A stretch of 64,000 bases of DNA, from assembly GCF_002105755.1 (NCBI RefSeq), contig NZ_CP020821.1:2666001-2730000 (forward strand). Reading direction: 5' to 3'. The notes below the pieces were generated by a model. The model ran no database searches. It saw nothing but the letters and a program-made list of their open reading frames with translations, and had not been told where the DNA came from. The translations under genes and the position numbers were made by a program. Within the stretch, counting starts at the first letter, position 1. Each line of letters begins with the position of its first letter. Shown here in pieces: positions 53,214-62,341 of this stretch. The stretch is from Mycobacterium colombiense CECT 3035 (GTDB lineage: Bacteria; Actinomycetota; Actinomycetes; Mycobacteriales; Mycobacteriaceae).

Positions 53214-53472
53214 GCCGGCGACCCCCTTTCGAAGTGCGTGTTTACCTGGGCATCGAGAGTTTAGGTCTGCGCACCGACACGACGCGGGACCTCGATCGGC
53301 AGGTCTCGATCCGAGAAATCCGCGGCAACGGCGGGCTAGCTGGCCTAGGGCATAAGTCCGCCGCAAGCCGGGTACTTCTTGTATCTGATCGTGCTCGAGG
53401 TTCACGTTGAAGCGGCCGTCCAATGGACCGGCACCATTCAAAACGGGCCAGAGCGGCGGAGGGTGGAACAAC

Positions 53473-53907
53473 GTGAACCGCGGCGACGACGACCGAAACC
53501 TCACTGAAGCAGCGGGGGAGACCACCGCGGATTATGGCGCCGACTTTCTTGACGAGCAGGAGAACGCGTCGACCGCTACCAGCGCGGCGGAAACCGTCGA
53601 AGGATTGCCGAGCGGCTCGGCGCTGCTGGTTGTCAAGCGTGGCCCGAACGCCGGTTCTCGATTCTTACTCGATCAGCCAGTCACCTCGGCGGGGCGCCAT
53701 CCCGACAGCGACATTCTGCTCGACGACGTCACCGTGAGCCGCCGCCACGCCGAGTTTCGCCTCACCGAGGACGGCGGCTGGGCCGTCGCCGACATCGGCA
53801 GCCTCAACGGCACCTACGTCAACCGTCAGCCGGTGGACTCAACAGTGCTGGCCAATAACGATCAGGTACAGATCGGCAAGTTCCGGCTGGTCTTCCTGAC
53901 CGGTTAG
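53473..53907 (+). CDS. GarA-like FHA-domain protein
   Basis: 144 residues from GTG 53473 (GGAGGG ten bases upstream; a TTG 66 bases earlier is less likely). The C-terminal FHA domain (about 50-144) is very close to GarA: SALLVVKRGPNAGSRFLLDQ, SAGRHPDSDILLDDVTVSRR, GSLNGTYVNRQPVD and QIGKFRLVFLTG. The N-terminus keeps the GarA phospho-acceptor core ETT (residues 16-18, GETTADYGADFL), the motif used by PknB/PknG in GarA. It lacks GarA's C-terminal tail. GarA itself (Rv1827) is not located in this neighbourhood, so this is probably a paralogue. Confidence 0.85.
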   Translation: MNRGDDDRNLTEAAGETTADYGADFLDEQENASTATSAAETVEGLPSGSALLVVKRGPNAGSRFLLDQPVTSAGRHPDSDILLDDVTVSRRHAEFRLTEDGGWAVADIGSLNGTYVNRQPVDSTVLANNDQVQIGKFRLVFLTG

Positions 53908-54090
53908 TCCTACCGTCTAGGCCCGGCCTCATCCGGCATTTCCGATGATCCGCCGATAGCTCGTTATCGTCTTGGCAGCCCGGCGATCCGGTGGAGGTGG
54001 GCATCGATCACGTGTTTGCCTCGACGATGGCGATGGTGACGGCCACGCGGCGTAGCCCTGGTGGCGCCGCACTGATTAATCTGACTTCTC

Positions 54091-54594
54091 GTGACTGACC
54101 AGCGCACCTTGCTGTTGATGCGGCACGCGAAGTCCGACTATCCGCCCGGTGTCGGCGACCACGATCGGCCGTTGGCGCCCCGCGGAATCAGGCAGGCCGG
54201 GCTCGCCGGCGACTGGTTGCGCGCCAACGCGCCCACCATCGATGGGGTGCTCTGCTCCACGGCGAGGCGCACCCGCGAGACGCTGCTGAACACCCGCGTC
54301 GATGCGCCGGTGCGATACAGCGAGCGCCTCTACGCCACCACCCCGGGCACGATGATCGACGAGATCAACGCGGTGGACGACGGCGTCAGCACGTTGCTCG
54401 TCATCGGGCATGAGCCGACGATGTCAGCCCTCGCCTTGGGGCTCGGCGGCGCCGGGGATACCAATACCTCTGCCGCCGAACGGATTTCGGCCAAGTTTCC
54501 GACGTCGGCGATCGCGGTGCTGACCGTGCCGTGCGCGTGGAAGCGGCTGGAGCTCGGCGTGGCCACGCTGACCGACTTCGAGGTGCCACGCTAG
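54091..54594 (+). CDS. SixA-like phosphohistidine phosphatase (Rv1276c-like)
   Basis: 167 residues from GTG 54091. Histidine-phosphatase fold with the RHG-type motif LLLMRHAKSDYPPGVGDHD, a second basic motif CSTARRTRETLL and the second catalytic His in VIGHEPTMSALA. It is in the short SixA class that dephosphorylates protein histidines or small substrates. Its stop codon abuts the 41-bp repeat. Nothing gene-like is seen in the 183 bases upstream. Confidence 0.88.
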   Translation: MTDQRTLLLMRHAKSDYPPGVGDHDRPLAPRGIRQAGLAGDWLRANAPTIDGVLCSTARRTRETLLNTRVDAPVRYSERLYATTPGTMIDEINAVDDGVSTLLVIGHEPTMSALALGLGGAGDTNTSAAERISAKFPTSAIAVLTVPCAWKRLELGVATLTDFEVPR

Positions 54595-54605
54595 AACTCG
54601 ATGGC

Positions 54606-54646
54606 GGCGACCCGCTGCGCCCGGCCTCGCCGCGCTTGCGATCGCC
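54606..54646 (+). repeat. Second copy of the 41-bp interspersed repeat
   Basis: 40 of 41 bases match the unit at 16646-16686. It lies in the 80 bases between the convergent sixA-like and lprC stop codons. A partial third unit (ACTCGATGGCGGCGACCCG) at 54654-54672 repeats the left flank. CTAG tetranucleotides border the units on both sides, including the stop codons of both genes. Confidence 0.8.
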
Positions 54647-54674
54647 GCTAGGACTCGATGGCGGCGACCCGCCG

Positions 54675-55247
54675 CTAGGAGTTGGTGGCCAGCGTCAGCT
54701 CCATCAGCTTGATGGCCTGTCCGCACGCGTCGATACCCGGCGCCTGGGGGTTGATCCACCATCCGACCACCCCGGCGGCATCGCTGGCCACGCCGCACGC
54801 GCCGTTCGGGTCGTCGGGCCGCATCACGATGGAGTCGATGCCGGCGATCGAGCGGGTCTCGATCTTGTACTTCAGGAATTCGGCCACCTTGCGCTCGTTG
54901 GACAGGCTGCCCTGTTCGAACCAGAACCGGGTGATGTCGATCAGGCCGGCCGGGTTGGCCGCCTGCCAGCGGCAGATCGCGCCCACGAAGGTGCTCTGAA
55001 TGTCGAGTGGATCAGCGCCCACGGTCTTGGCCAGGATGTCGCTGGTCAACACCTCACATTCCTTGAGCAGGTTCGGGTACTGCTGCTGGGAGTTGTTGTT
55101 GCGGGGCACATTGCCGCCCGCCTTGACCGCGTTGCCCCCGATCGAACGGGAACAGCCGGTCAACACCAGCAGCGCGGCGATCACGACCAGCGCGGCGATG
55201 CGGGCGGTCCTCATGCTGCGTGACCCGGCACGCGTCGGCGCCGTCAT
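54675..55247 (-). CDS. lprC: Lipoprotein LprC
   Basis: 190 residues from ATG 55247, which overlaps the lprB stop by 4 bases; the ATG at 55214 (RTARIAALVV) would give 179 residues, nearer the M. tuberculosis length. The signal peptide ends at lipobox LTGC. The mature part is nearly that of Rv1275: NNNSQQQYPNLLKECEVLTS, DPLDIQSTFVGAICRWQAAN and ACGVASDAAGVVGWWINPQA. It belongs to the DUF3558 type of exported mycobacterial lipoproteins; function unknown. Confidence 0.92.
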   Translation of the reverse strand: MTAPTRAGSRSMRTARIAALVVIAALLVLTGCSRSIGGNAVKAGGNVPRNNNSQQQYPNLLKECEVLTSDILAKTVGADPLDIQSTFVGAICRWQAANPAGLIDITRFWFEQGSLSNERKVAEFLKYKIETRSIAGIDSIVMRPDDPNGACGVASDAAGVVGWWINPQAPGIDACGQAIKLMELTLATNS

Positions 55248-55801
55248 TTCGAGTTCGCAATCGATTGGCGAGCCAGTTCCTTCGCTATGTCGCACGGCGG
55301 CGGGAACGGCTTCTGGCTGAAGCTGATTGACCATTCAATAAAGTCGTCCTGGAACTGAATGCCCACCTCGCACAGTGAGTCACCCAGGTTGGGCTCGTTG
55401 CCGACGGCGATGAAGCCGCCGTGGCCGTCGATGTTGATGTCGTCGACGCTGGCGCGCGAGAGCTCCTCGGTCTTGCGTTCACGCCCGATGGGGCTCCCGC
55501 GATACCAGGAGAAGGAGAAGTGCGGACCGAGGATGCCGCCGCCGGCCAGCCACTGGCACCCGACCGAGTTGCGGGCGGTGTTGATCAGCCCGGTGACCTT
55601 GGTGAGCTCGGCGACGGTCTGGTCGCTGATGCCGCCGCATTGCGGGAACATCGCGCCGTGGTTGCCCTGGCCGTTCTGCGGCGTCGACGACGCCGTCGCG
55701 CCCGGTTTGTTGCCGCCGGAATCGGAGCAGCCCGCGGCCGCGGGGATCAGGATCGTCAATGCTGACGCCACAAGAGCCAGCGCCCTCGTGTCACGCCGCA
55801 C
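55244..55801 (-). CDS. lprB: Lipoprotein LprB
   Basis: 185 residues, same length as M. tuberculosis LprB (Rv1274), with start GTG 55801 (RRDTRALALVASALTILIP). The lipobox is AAGC (Cys25). The mature domain is DUF3558-like: FPQCGGISDQTVAELTKVTG, SVGCQWLAGGGILGPHFSFS and DSLCEVGIQFQDDFIEWSIS. Paralogous to and co-transcribed with lprC. Divergent from the ABC exporter genes. Confidence 0.92.
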   Translation of the reverse strand: MRRDTRALALVASALTILIPAAAGCSDSGGNKPGATASSTPQNGQGNHGAMFPQCGGISDQTVAELTKVTGLINTARNSVGCQWLAGGGILGPHFSFSWYRGSPIGRERKTEELSRASVDDINIDGHGGFIAVGNEPNLGDSLCEVGIQFQDDFIEWSISFSQKPFPPPCDIAKELARQSIANSK

Positions 55802-55983
55802 CGCTACCCTGCTTCCGTTCCGCCCGCTGCTGGTCCACACGATGCACTGTAGCGGCAGCCCAGCGGGTCAACCACCGACGCGCCTGAGCAGGTATTTCGG
55901 GGCCGCCAACACGTGCGGTTCGGACCTTGACCCTCCGGCGGTTGGCGGGGACGGCCGGTCGGGCGGTATGCGACAGTTACCCC

Positions 55984-57750
55984 ATGCTCCTGGCACTGCT
56001 GCGCCAGTACATCCGGCCGTACCGGCGGCCGGTGGCGGTGCTGATGGCGCTGCAGCTGGTCAGCAACCTCGCGTCGCTGTATCTGCCGACGGTCAACGCC
56101 GCCATCATCGACGAGGGCGTCGCCAAGGGCGACACCACCACGATCGTCCGGCTCGGCATGGTGATGCTCGGGGTCACCGCACTGCAGGTGGTGTGCTCGA
56201 TCGGGGCGGTCTATTTCGGCTCGCGCACCGGGATGGGCTTCGGTCGTGATCTGCGCGCGGCGCTCTTCGACCACGTCACCACCTTTTCCGAGCGCGAGAC
56301 GGGCCGGTTCGGCGCGCCGACCCTGTTGACGCGCAGCACCAACGACGTGCGGCAAATCCAGTACCTGGTCCAGATAACCGGCACCGTGCTGGTGACCGCC
56401 CCGATCATGTGCCTGGGCGGGATCTTCATGGCCATCCGCCAGGAGGCCGCGCTGACGTGGCTGCTGTTGGTCAGCGTGCCGATCATGGCGGTGGCCAACT
56501 ACTGGGTGATGTCGCACATGCTGCCCCTGTTCCGGCGGATGCAGGGCCTCATCGACGGCATCAACCGGGTGATGCGCGACCAGCTGGCCGGCGTCCGGGT
56601 GGTCCGGGCGTTCGCCCGGGAGGATTTCGAGCGGGACCGCTTCGCTCGCGCCAACACCGCGCTGTCGAACACCGCGCTGACCGCGGGGAACTGGCAAGCG
56701 CTGATGCTGCCGGTGACCACGCTGACCATCAACGTGTCCAGCGTCGCGCTGATCTGGTTCGGCGGGTTGCGCATTGACCGCGGCCAGATGCAGGTCGGTT
56801 CGCTGACCGCCTTCCTGGCCTACTTCACCCAGATCCTGATGGCGGTGCTGATGGCGACGATGACGCTGGTGGTGTTGCCGCGGGCCTCCGTCTGCGCCGA
56901 ACGGATCACCGAGGTGCTCGCCACCCGCCCCGCCGTCACCGACCCCCCGAATCCGCGGTCCCCGCGGGGCAAGATCACCGGTGCCGTGCGTCTGGAGGGT
57001 GCGACGTTCACCTACCCGGGCGCCGATCGTCCGGTGCTGCAGAACATTTCACTGACCGCACTACCCGGAACCACCACCGCGATCGTCGGCAGCACCGGTT
57101 CGGGCAAGTCGACGCTGGTCTCGCTGATCTGCCGGCTCTACGACGTGACCGGCGGCGCGGTCTCGCTCGACGGCATCGACGTCCGCGATTACCGGACCGA
57201 GCGGTTGTGGTCGGCGATCGGGCTGGTTCCCCAGCGCGGCTACCTGTTCTCCGGAACCGTCGCGGACAACCTGCGCTACGGCGCCGCCCCCGGCCAAGCG
57301 GTCAGCGACGAACAGATGTGGGAAGCGTTGCGGGTGGCCGCCGCCGACGATTTCGTGCGGGCCCACGACGACGGGCTGCGCATGCGGGTGGCCCAGGGCG
57401 GTATCAACTTCTCCGGCGGGCAGCGGCAGCGACTCGCCATCGCCCGGGCGGTCATCCGCCGCCCGGCGATCTATTTGTTCGACGACTCGTTCGCCGCGCT
57501 CGATGCGCGCACCGACGCGCGGGTGCGTGCCTCGCTGCGGGAAAGCTGCGGCGAGGCCACCGTCATCGTTGTCACACAACGCATCTCGATCGCCGCCACG
57601 GCTGACCAGGTGATCGTGATCGACGACGGGAAAATGGTGGGCGCGGGCACGCACGAATCGCTGCTGACCGATTGCACCACCTACGCCGAATTCGCCGACT
57701 CGCAGTCGGTCGACGCGGTGCGCTCGGGTCGCGTCGGGGGCGCGCCGTGA
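55984..57750 (+). CDS. ABC exporter half-transporter with degenerate catalytic site (Rv1273c-like)
   Basis: 588 residues: six helices (about 1-310) then an ATPase domain with P-loop GSTGSGKS (about 369-376) and signature [19 protein letters not shown]. In the Walker B segment [12 protein letters not shown] the usual catalytic glutamate is aspartate (D501). That is typical of the non-hydrolysing site in heterodimeric exporters such as TM287/288. It overlaps its partner gene by 4 bases. Substrate unknown. Confidence 0.93.
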   Translation: MLLALLRQYIRPYRRPVAVLMALQLVSNLASLYLPTVNAAIIDEGVAKGDTTTIVRLGMVMLGVTALQVVCSIGAVYFGSRTGMGFGRDLRAALFDHVTTFSERETGRFGAPTLLTRSTNDVRQIQYLVQITGTVLVTAPIMCLGGIFMAIRQEAALTWLLLVSVPIMAVANYWVMSHMLPLFRRMQGLIDGINRVMRDQLAGVRVVRAFAREDFERDRFARANTALSNTALTAGNWQALMLPVTTLTINVSSVALIWFGGLRIDRGQMQVGSLTAFLAYFTQILMAVLMATMTLVVLPRASVCAERITEVLATRPAVTDPPNPRSPRGKITGAVRLEGATFTYPGADRPVLQNISLTALPGTTTAIVGSTGSGKSTLVSLICRLYDVTGGAVSLDGIDVRDYRTERLWSAIGLVPQRGYLFSGTVADNLRYGAAPGQAVSDEQMWEALRVAAADDFVRAHDDGLRMRVAQGGINFSGGQRQRLAIARAVIRRPAIYLFDDSFAALDARTDARVRASLRESCGEATVIVVTQRISIAATADQVIVIDDGKMVGAGTHESLLTDCTTYAEFADSQSVDAVRSGRVGGAP

Positions 57751-59660
57751 CCAGTGCGAGCACCAACGCGGCCCGGATGTCGGCCCCTGCCACCCGTTCC
57801 GACGACTTCTGGGGCTCGGCAGCCCGCTTGGTGAAACGGCTTGCGCCGCAACGACGGCTGTGCGCGGCGGTGATCACCCTGGGAATCACGGGGACGGCGA
57901 TCGGCGTGATCGTCCCGCGGATCCTGGGGCATGCCACCGATTTACTGTTCAACGGTGTGATCGGTCGTCAGCTCCCCGCCGGAATCACCAAGGCGCAGGC
58001 CATCGCCGCCGCGCGAAGCCGAGGAGCCAACACCTTCGCCGACCTGCTGTCCGGGATGAACGTCGTGCCGGGCCACGGCGTGGACTTCGGTGCGGTGGCG
58101 CGGACGCTGACGCTGGCGCTGGCCCTGTATCTCGTTTCCGCGCTGCTGATTTGGGGGCAGGCCCGGCTGCTCAACGTCACCGTGCAGCGAACCATGGTGG
58201 CGCTGCGTTCCGATGTGGAGGACAAGGTCCACCGGCTGCCGTTGTCCTACTTCGACGGCCGGCAGCGTGGTGAGCTGCTGAGCCGCGTCACCAACGACAT
58301 CGACAACATCCAATCGTCGCTCTCGATGACGATCAGCCAACTGCTGACATCGATCCTGACCGTGCTGGCGGTGCTGGCGATGATGCTGTCCATCTCGCCG
58401 CTGCTGGTGTTGATCACCGTGCTGACGGTGCCGCTGTCGCTGGTGGCGACCCGGGCGATCGCGCGTCGTTCCCAGCGGCTGTTCGTCGCGCAGTGGACCA
58501 GCGTCGGACGCCTCAACGCCCACATCGAGGAGACCTACAGCGGTTTCACGGTGGTCACGACTTTCGGTCACCAGGCCGCGGCGCGCGAGCAATTCCGCAC
58601 CCTCAACGACGACGTCTACCACGCCAGCTTCGGAGCGCAGTTCTTCTCCGGGCTGGTGGCGCCGGCGACCACCTTCATCGGCAACCTCGGCTACGTCGCC
58701 GTCGCCGTGGTCGGCGGCCTGCAGGTGGCCACCGGCCACATCACCCTGGGCAACATCCAGGCGTTCATTCAGTATGTGCGGCAGTTCAACTCACCATTGA
58801 GCCAGCTGGCCGGCATGTACAACACCCTGCAGTCCGGGGCGGCCAGCGCCGAACGTGTTTTCACGCTGCTCGACGAACCCGAGGAATCGCCGGATCCCGC
58901 GCCCACCGCCCACCCCGGCCCCGCCGTCGCGGCCGGGCGGCCCGCCGGCCGAGTCGAATTCGCCCACGTGAGCTTCGCCTACCGCCCCGGCACCCCGGTG
59001 ATCGAAGACCTGTCCATGGTGGCCGAACCGGGCAGCACGGTGGCGATCGTCGGGCCGACCGGAGCGGGCAAGACCACGCTGGTCAACCTGCTGATGCGGT
59101 TCTATGACGTCGACGCCGGCCAGATCCTGCTCGACGGGGTCGACATCGCCACGCTGGATCGCCGGTCGCTGCGGTCGCGAATCGGCATGGTGCTGCAGGA
59201 CACCTGGCTGTTCGAGGGGACGATCGCGGAGAACATCGCCTATGGTCGCCCCGGCGCCGCTGAGGACGAGGTGCTCGAGGCCGCAACCGCCGCCTACGTG
59301 GATCGTTTCGTGCGCACGTTGCCGGCCGGCTACCAGACCCGCATCAGCGGTGACGGAGGCAACATCAGCGCCGGCGAAAAGCAGCTGATCACCATCGCAC
59401 GCGCATTCCTTGCCCGCCCGCAGTTGTTGATCCTCGACGAGGCGACCAGTTCGGTGGATACCCGCACCGAGGCCCTCATCCAGCACGCGATGTGCGAGCT
59501 GCGCCGCGACCGCACGAGTTTCATTATCGCGCACCGGCTTTCGACGATCCGTGATGCCGACCGGATTTTGGTGGTGGAGGCGGGCCGGATCGTCGAACAG
59601 GGCAATCACAGTGAACTGCTCGCCCGGCGCGGCACGTATTACGAGATGACACAGGCGTAA
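57747..59660 (+). CDS. ABC exporter half-transporter, catalytically complete (Rv1272c-like)
   Basis: 637 residues from GTG 57747. The N-terminal membrane domain has an extra 50-residue hydrophilic loop (about 75-125) between helices 1 and 2. The ATPase domain has P-loop [13 protein letters not shown] (near 436), signature [20 protein letters not shown] (first position varied, ISAGE) and an intact [13 protein letters not shown] with catalytic Glu. Pairs with the preceding half-transporter to form a heterodimeric exporter. Confidence 0.94.
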   Translation: MTSASTNAARMSAPATRSDDFWGSAARLVKRLAPQRRLCAAVITLGITGTAIGVIVPRILGHATDLLFNGVIGRQLPAGITKAQAIAAARSRGANTFADLLSGMNVVPGHGVDFGAVARTLTLALALYLVSALLIWGQARLLNVTVQRTMVALRSDVEDKVHRLPLSYFDGRQRGELLSRVTNDIDNIQSSLSMTISQLLTSILTVLAVLAMMLSISPLLVLITVLTVPLSLVATRAIARRSQRLFVAQWTSVGRLNAHIEETYSGFTVVTTFGHQAAAREQFRTLNDDVYHASFGAQFFSGLVAPATTFIGNLGYVAVAVVGGLQVATGHITLGNIQAFIQYVRQFNSPLSQLAGMYNTLQSGAASAERVFTLLDEPEESPDPAPTAHPGPAVAAGRPAGRVEFAHVSFAYRPGTPVIEDLSMVAEPGSTVAIVGPTGAGKTTLVNLLMRFYDVDAGQILLDGVDIATLDRRSLRSRIGMVLQDTWLFEGTIAENIAYGRPGAAEDEVLEAATAAYVDRFVRTLPAGYQTRISGDGGNISAGEKQLITIARAFLARPQLLILDEATSSVDTRTEALIQHAMCELRRDRTSFIIAHRLSTIRDADRILVVEAGRIVEQGNHSELLARRGTYYEMTQA

Positions 59661-59705
59661 CGCCGCGCGTCTGGCGGGCGCACCGATAAGCGGCCGCGAT
59701 CGCTA

Positions 59706-59732
59706 CCAAGAAGTTATTGAGAAGACACCAAG
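59706..59732 (+). promoter_or_regulatory. Shared upstream motif CCAAGAA-N6-GAGAAG (first site)
   Basis: CCAAGAA, six bases, GAGAAG, located 86 to 68 bases before the DUF732 start. The same spaced motif occurs before the next gene (60162-60180). On the opposite strand it reads CTTCTC-N6-TTCTTGG, a TTCTY direct repeat with an 11-base period. That layout is typical of OmpR-type response-regulator sites. Which regulator is unknown. Confidence 0.5.
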
Positions 59733-59791
59733 GAACAAACGCGACGCTGGGATCGTCCTACTCAATAACGCACCTGAAAGGGGTGACAGCA

Positions 59792-60136
59792 ATGTTCTCC
59801 CGCCGCATCACCACAATCGCCACCACCGCCATCGGCGCTGCCGCCATCGGGCTGGCGGCCGTCGGTATGGCCGGCACCGCCGCGGCGAGCTCCGTGCAGA
59901 CCGCCGATCAGGCGTTCCTGAGCCAGATGCAAAGCCTCGGCGTCACTTTCCCGTCGACGCAAGATGCCGTGCGCGCCGGCCACCAGGTATGCACCGACCT
60001 GTCCGCCGGCCAGACGCCGATCGCGGTCACCGTCCAGATCTTCCGCCACACCCACCTGACTCCCCCGCAGGCGGCCGGCGTGGTGAACGCGGCGACCATC
60101 GCCTACTGCCCGCAGTTCTCCGGGCAGCCCGCGTAG
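59792..60136 (+). CDS. Secreted DUF732 protein (Rv1271c-like)
   Basis: 114 residues from ATG 59792, ribosome site AAAGGGGTG. The signal peptide (TTAIGAAAIGLAAVGMAGTA) ends near AAAS. Mature DUF732 domain: DQAFLSQMQSLGVTFPSTQD, GHQVCTDLSAGQTPIAVTVQ and AATIAYCPQF, with the two family cysteines. Function unknown; similar to the secreted protein gene at 24320. Confidence 0.9.
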   Translation: MFSRRITTIATTAIGAAAIGLAAVGMAGTAAASSVQTADQAFLSQMQSLGVTFPSTQDAVRAGHQVCTDLSAGQTPIAVTVQIFRHTHLTPPQAAGVVNAATIAYCPQFSGQPA

Positions 60137-60161
60137 CGAGCCGACGGCACGCCAGCCGGCT

Positions 60162-60180
60162 CCAAGAATTCGTAGAGAAG
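60162..60180 (+). promoter_or_regulatory. Shared upstream motif CCAAGAA-N6-GAGAAG (second site)
   Basis: Exact match of both half-sites with the same 6-base spacer as at 59706, lying 89 to 71 bases before the start of the next secreted-protein gene. Equal position in two adjacent promoters argues for a shared regulator or a duplicated promoter segment. Confidence 0.5.
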
Positions 60181-60250
60181 TCAAAGAGGCGGACATCCGA
60201 AGCTCTTCTCAACAGACCCGCCAAGCGCGAGACACGAGAAGAGGCCCACC

Positions 60251-60943
60251 GTGAAGACCGCCAACATCGCCAAGACCCTCACTCTCGCGGCGGCGGCCGC
60301 CGCGGCCGCGCTCGGCCTGGCCGCGCCGGCCGGCGCCGCGGCTTCCCAGCTCACCTACGGCGACCCGGCCGCCGCCGCCCAGTTCTGGCGCCAGCAGCAA
60401 TACGACGACTGTGTGCTCATGTCGAGCGCCGACGTCATCGGCGAGATCACCGGCGTGCAGCCGTCAGAACACGACATCATCGAGAAGGCACAGTCGACCC
60501 CCAGCGTCACCCACCCTGGCCCGATCTACACCAGGCCCGCCGCAAGCAGCAATCCGGAGTCGGGACCCGGAGCAAACACCGCGGACATCCCCGAGCTGCT
60601 GGCCCAGTACAAGATCGGCGCCGTCGCCACCGATAAGGACGACGCCGCACAAGCCGGCACCCCCGTGGGAATGGTAGGACTCGAGCGAGCGCTGGCCGCC
60701 GGTCACAAGGTGATCGTCAGCCTCAACGCCGAACTCATCTGGCACCAGCCCGTCGAGCAGAAGGACAAGAACGGCCGCCCGGAGTCCGATCACGCCGTGG
60801 TGGTGACCGGCGTGGACACCGTCACCGGCATCGTCCACCTCAACGACAGCGGCACCCCGGAGGGCCGCAACGAGCAAATTCCCATCCAGCTCTTCGTCGA
60901 ATCCTGGGACACCAGCAACGAGTTGATGGTGGTCACCAGCTGA
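60251..60943 (+). CDS. Secreted C39-like cysteine peptidase-fold protein (Rv1268c-like)
   Basis: 230 residues from GTG 60251. A signal peptide (LTLAAAAAAAALGLAAPAGA) is followed by a papain-like C39 layout: Cys54 in QQQYDDCVLMSSADVIGEIT, His181 in RPESDHAVVVTGVDTVTG and Asn198/Asp199 in VHLNDSG. These residues suggest a functional peptidase triad outside the cell. Size and position next to embR fit M. tuberculosis Rv1268c. LprA and Rv1269c, which lie here in M. tuberculosis, are absent. Confidence 0.8.
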   Translation: MKTANIAKTLTLAAAAAAAALGLAAPAGAAASQLTYGDPAAAAQFWRQQQYDDCVLMSSADVIGEITGVQPSEHDIIEKAQSTPSVTHPGPIYTRPAASSNPESGPGANTADIPELLAQYKIGAVATDKDDAAQAGTPVGMVGLERALAAGHKVIVSLNAELIWHQPVEQKDKNGRPESDHAVVVTGVDTVTGIVHLNDSGTPEGRNEQIPIQLFVESWDTSNELMVVTS

Positions 60944-61200
60944 ACCGACGGCCCGCGTGGGTATGTCTCGACGATGCAATCCAATTCGTGCGGGCCATCT
61001 ACTATCGCGCTGGGTGCGAACACATTTCAGTTTTCCGGCAACACGGGACCGCGCTTGTGCGCGGCGATGCAGTCGACGACATGCCGTCGGAGCTCGACGG
61101 TTTGCCGGGATTGACAACGAATCCGCCCCGTTGGCGTCACAATCACCACTGTGACCTCATGGCATCCGACGCCGCGGACGCGGAAAGGCGGGTAGGCGCG

Positions 61201-62340
61201 ATGGCGGACAAGCGTCTCGAATTCGGTCTGCTCGGGCCGCTGGAGATGAGCGTTGACGGTGCCCTGGTGCCGCTCGGCACACCCAAACAGCGGGCGGTGC
61301 TGGCCATGCTGCTGATGAACCGCAACAGCCCGGTCGGCGTCGACCGGCTGATCACCGCGCTGTGGGACGAGTCGCCGCCGTCGGGGGCGCGGGCCAGCCT
61401 GCACTCCTACGTGTCCAACCTGCGCAAGCTGCTGAGCGGCGCCGGCGTGGACCCGCGCAGCGTACTGGTCGCGGCGCCGCCGGGGTATCGGCTCAACATT
61501 CCCGATGACACTTGCGATCTCGGGCGCTTCATCGTCGAAAAGACCGCCGGCGTGCATGCGGCGGCGGCGGGACGCTTCGAACAGGCCAGCCGGCACCTGT
61601 CCGCGGCCCTGGCCGAATGGCGCGGCCCGGTGCTGGAGGACCTGGAGGACTTCCGGTTCGTCGACGCCTTCACCGCGTCCCTCGTCGAGGAGAAGATCCT
61701 GACGCACACGGCGCAGGCCGAGGCCGAAATCGCTTGCGGACGCGCGTTTACTGTGATCACCGAGCTGGAAGCGCTGACGGCCGAACATCCTTACCGCGAG
61801 CAACTGTGGGCTCAGTTGATGACCGCCTACTACCTGTCCGACCGCCAGTCCGACGCGCTGGCGGCCTACCGCCGCGTGCAAAAGTCGCTCGCCGATGACC
61901 TCGGGATCGACCCGGGCCAGAACCTGCGCGCCCTCAATGACCGGATCCTGCGCCAGGAACCGCTGGACGCCAAGAAAAACGCCATGACGACCGCGGCGGT
62001 CGCGATCACCGTGCTCGAGCAGTTCACGTCCGACAGGAAGGTGGTCGCCTATCTGCACGAGGTGACCGGGCGCAGCTATCCGCTGCAAGGGTCGACAACG
62101 ATTGGGCGGCTTAGCGACAACGACATCGTCCTCGACTCCCCCAAAGTCAGCCGCCACCACGCCGTCGTCGTCGACACCGGAACCGGCTACATCATCGACG
62201 ACCTACGGTCCTCCAACGGCGTGCATGTGCAGCACCAACGAATCCGCTCGGCCGCCACCTTGCAGGACGGTGACCGCGTCCGGATCGGCGACCACGAATT
62301 CACCTTCCAGGTCGCCGCCGACAACGGCGACGACGGCTAG
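61201..62340 (+). CDS. embR: SARP-type transcriptional regulator EmbR
   Basis: 379 residues, start ATG 61201 after GGAAAGGCGGG; an ATG at 61162 is an alternative. Domains: OmpR-like winged helix (LEFGLLGPLEMSVDGALVPL, ALWDESPPSGARASLHSYVS), bacterial transcriptional activation (TPR) domain (about 100-250) and a C-terminal FHA domain (about 285-375: TTIGRLSDNDIVLDSPKVSR, RSSNGVHVQHQRIR). In M. tuberculosis it is phosphorylated by PknH and activates the embCAB arabinosyltransferase genes. Its TAG stop lies inside the target duplication of the downstream insertion sequence. Confidence 0.95.
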   Translation: MADKRLEFGLLGPLEMSVDGALVPLGTPKQRAVLAMLLMNRNSPVGVDRLITALWDESPPSGARASLHSYVSNLRKLLSGAGVDPRSVLVAAPPGYRLNIPDDTCDLGRFIVEKTAGVHAAAAGRFEQASRHLSAALAEWRGPVLEDLEDFRFVDAFTASLVEEKILTHTAQAEAEIACGRAFTVITELEALTAEHPYREQLWAQLMTAYYLSDRQSDALAAYRRVQKSLADDLGIDPGQNLRALNDRILRQEPLDAKKNAMTTAAVAITVLEQFTSDRKVVAYLHEVTGRSYPLQGSTTIGRLSDNDIVLDSPKVSRHHAVVVDTGTGYIIDDLRSSNGVHVQHQRIRSAATLQDGDRVRIGDHEFTFQVAADNGDDG

Positions 62341-62341
62341 G
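62336..62341 (+). repeat. Left target-site duplication of the IS481 element (GCTAGG)
   Basis: GCTAGG here and at 63436-63441 directly flank the inverted-repeat ends. NCTAGN is the known IS481-family target, duplicated to 6 bp. The embR stop TAG (62338-62340) is part of it. Confidence 0.9.
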
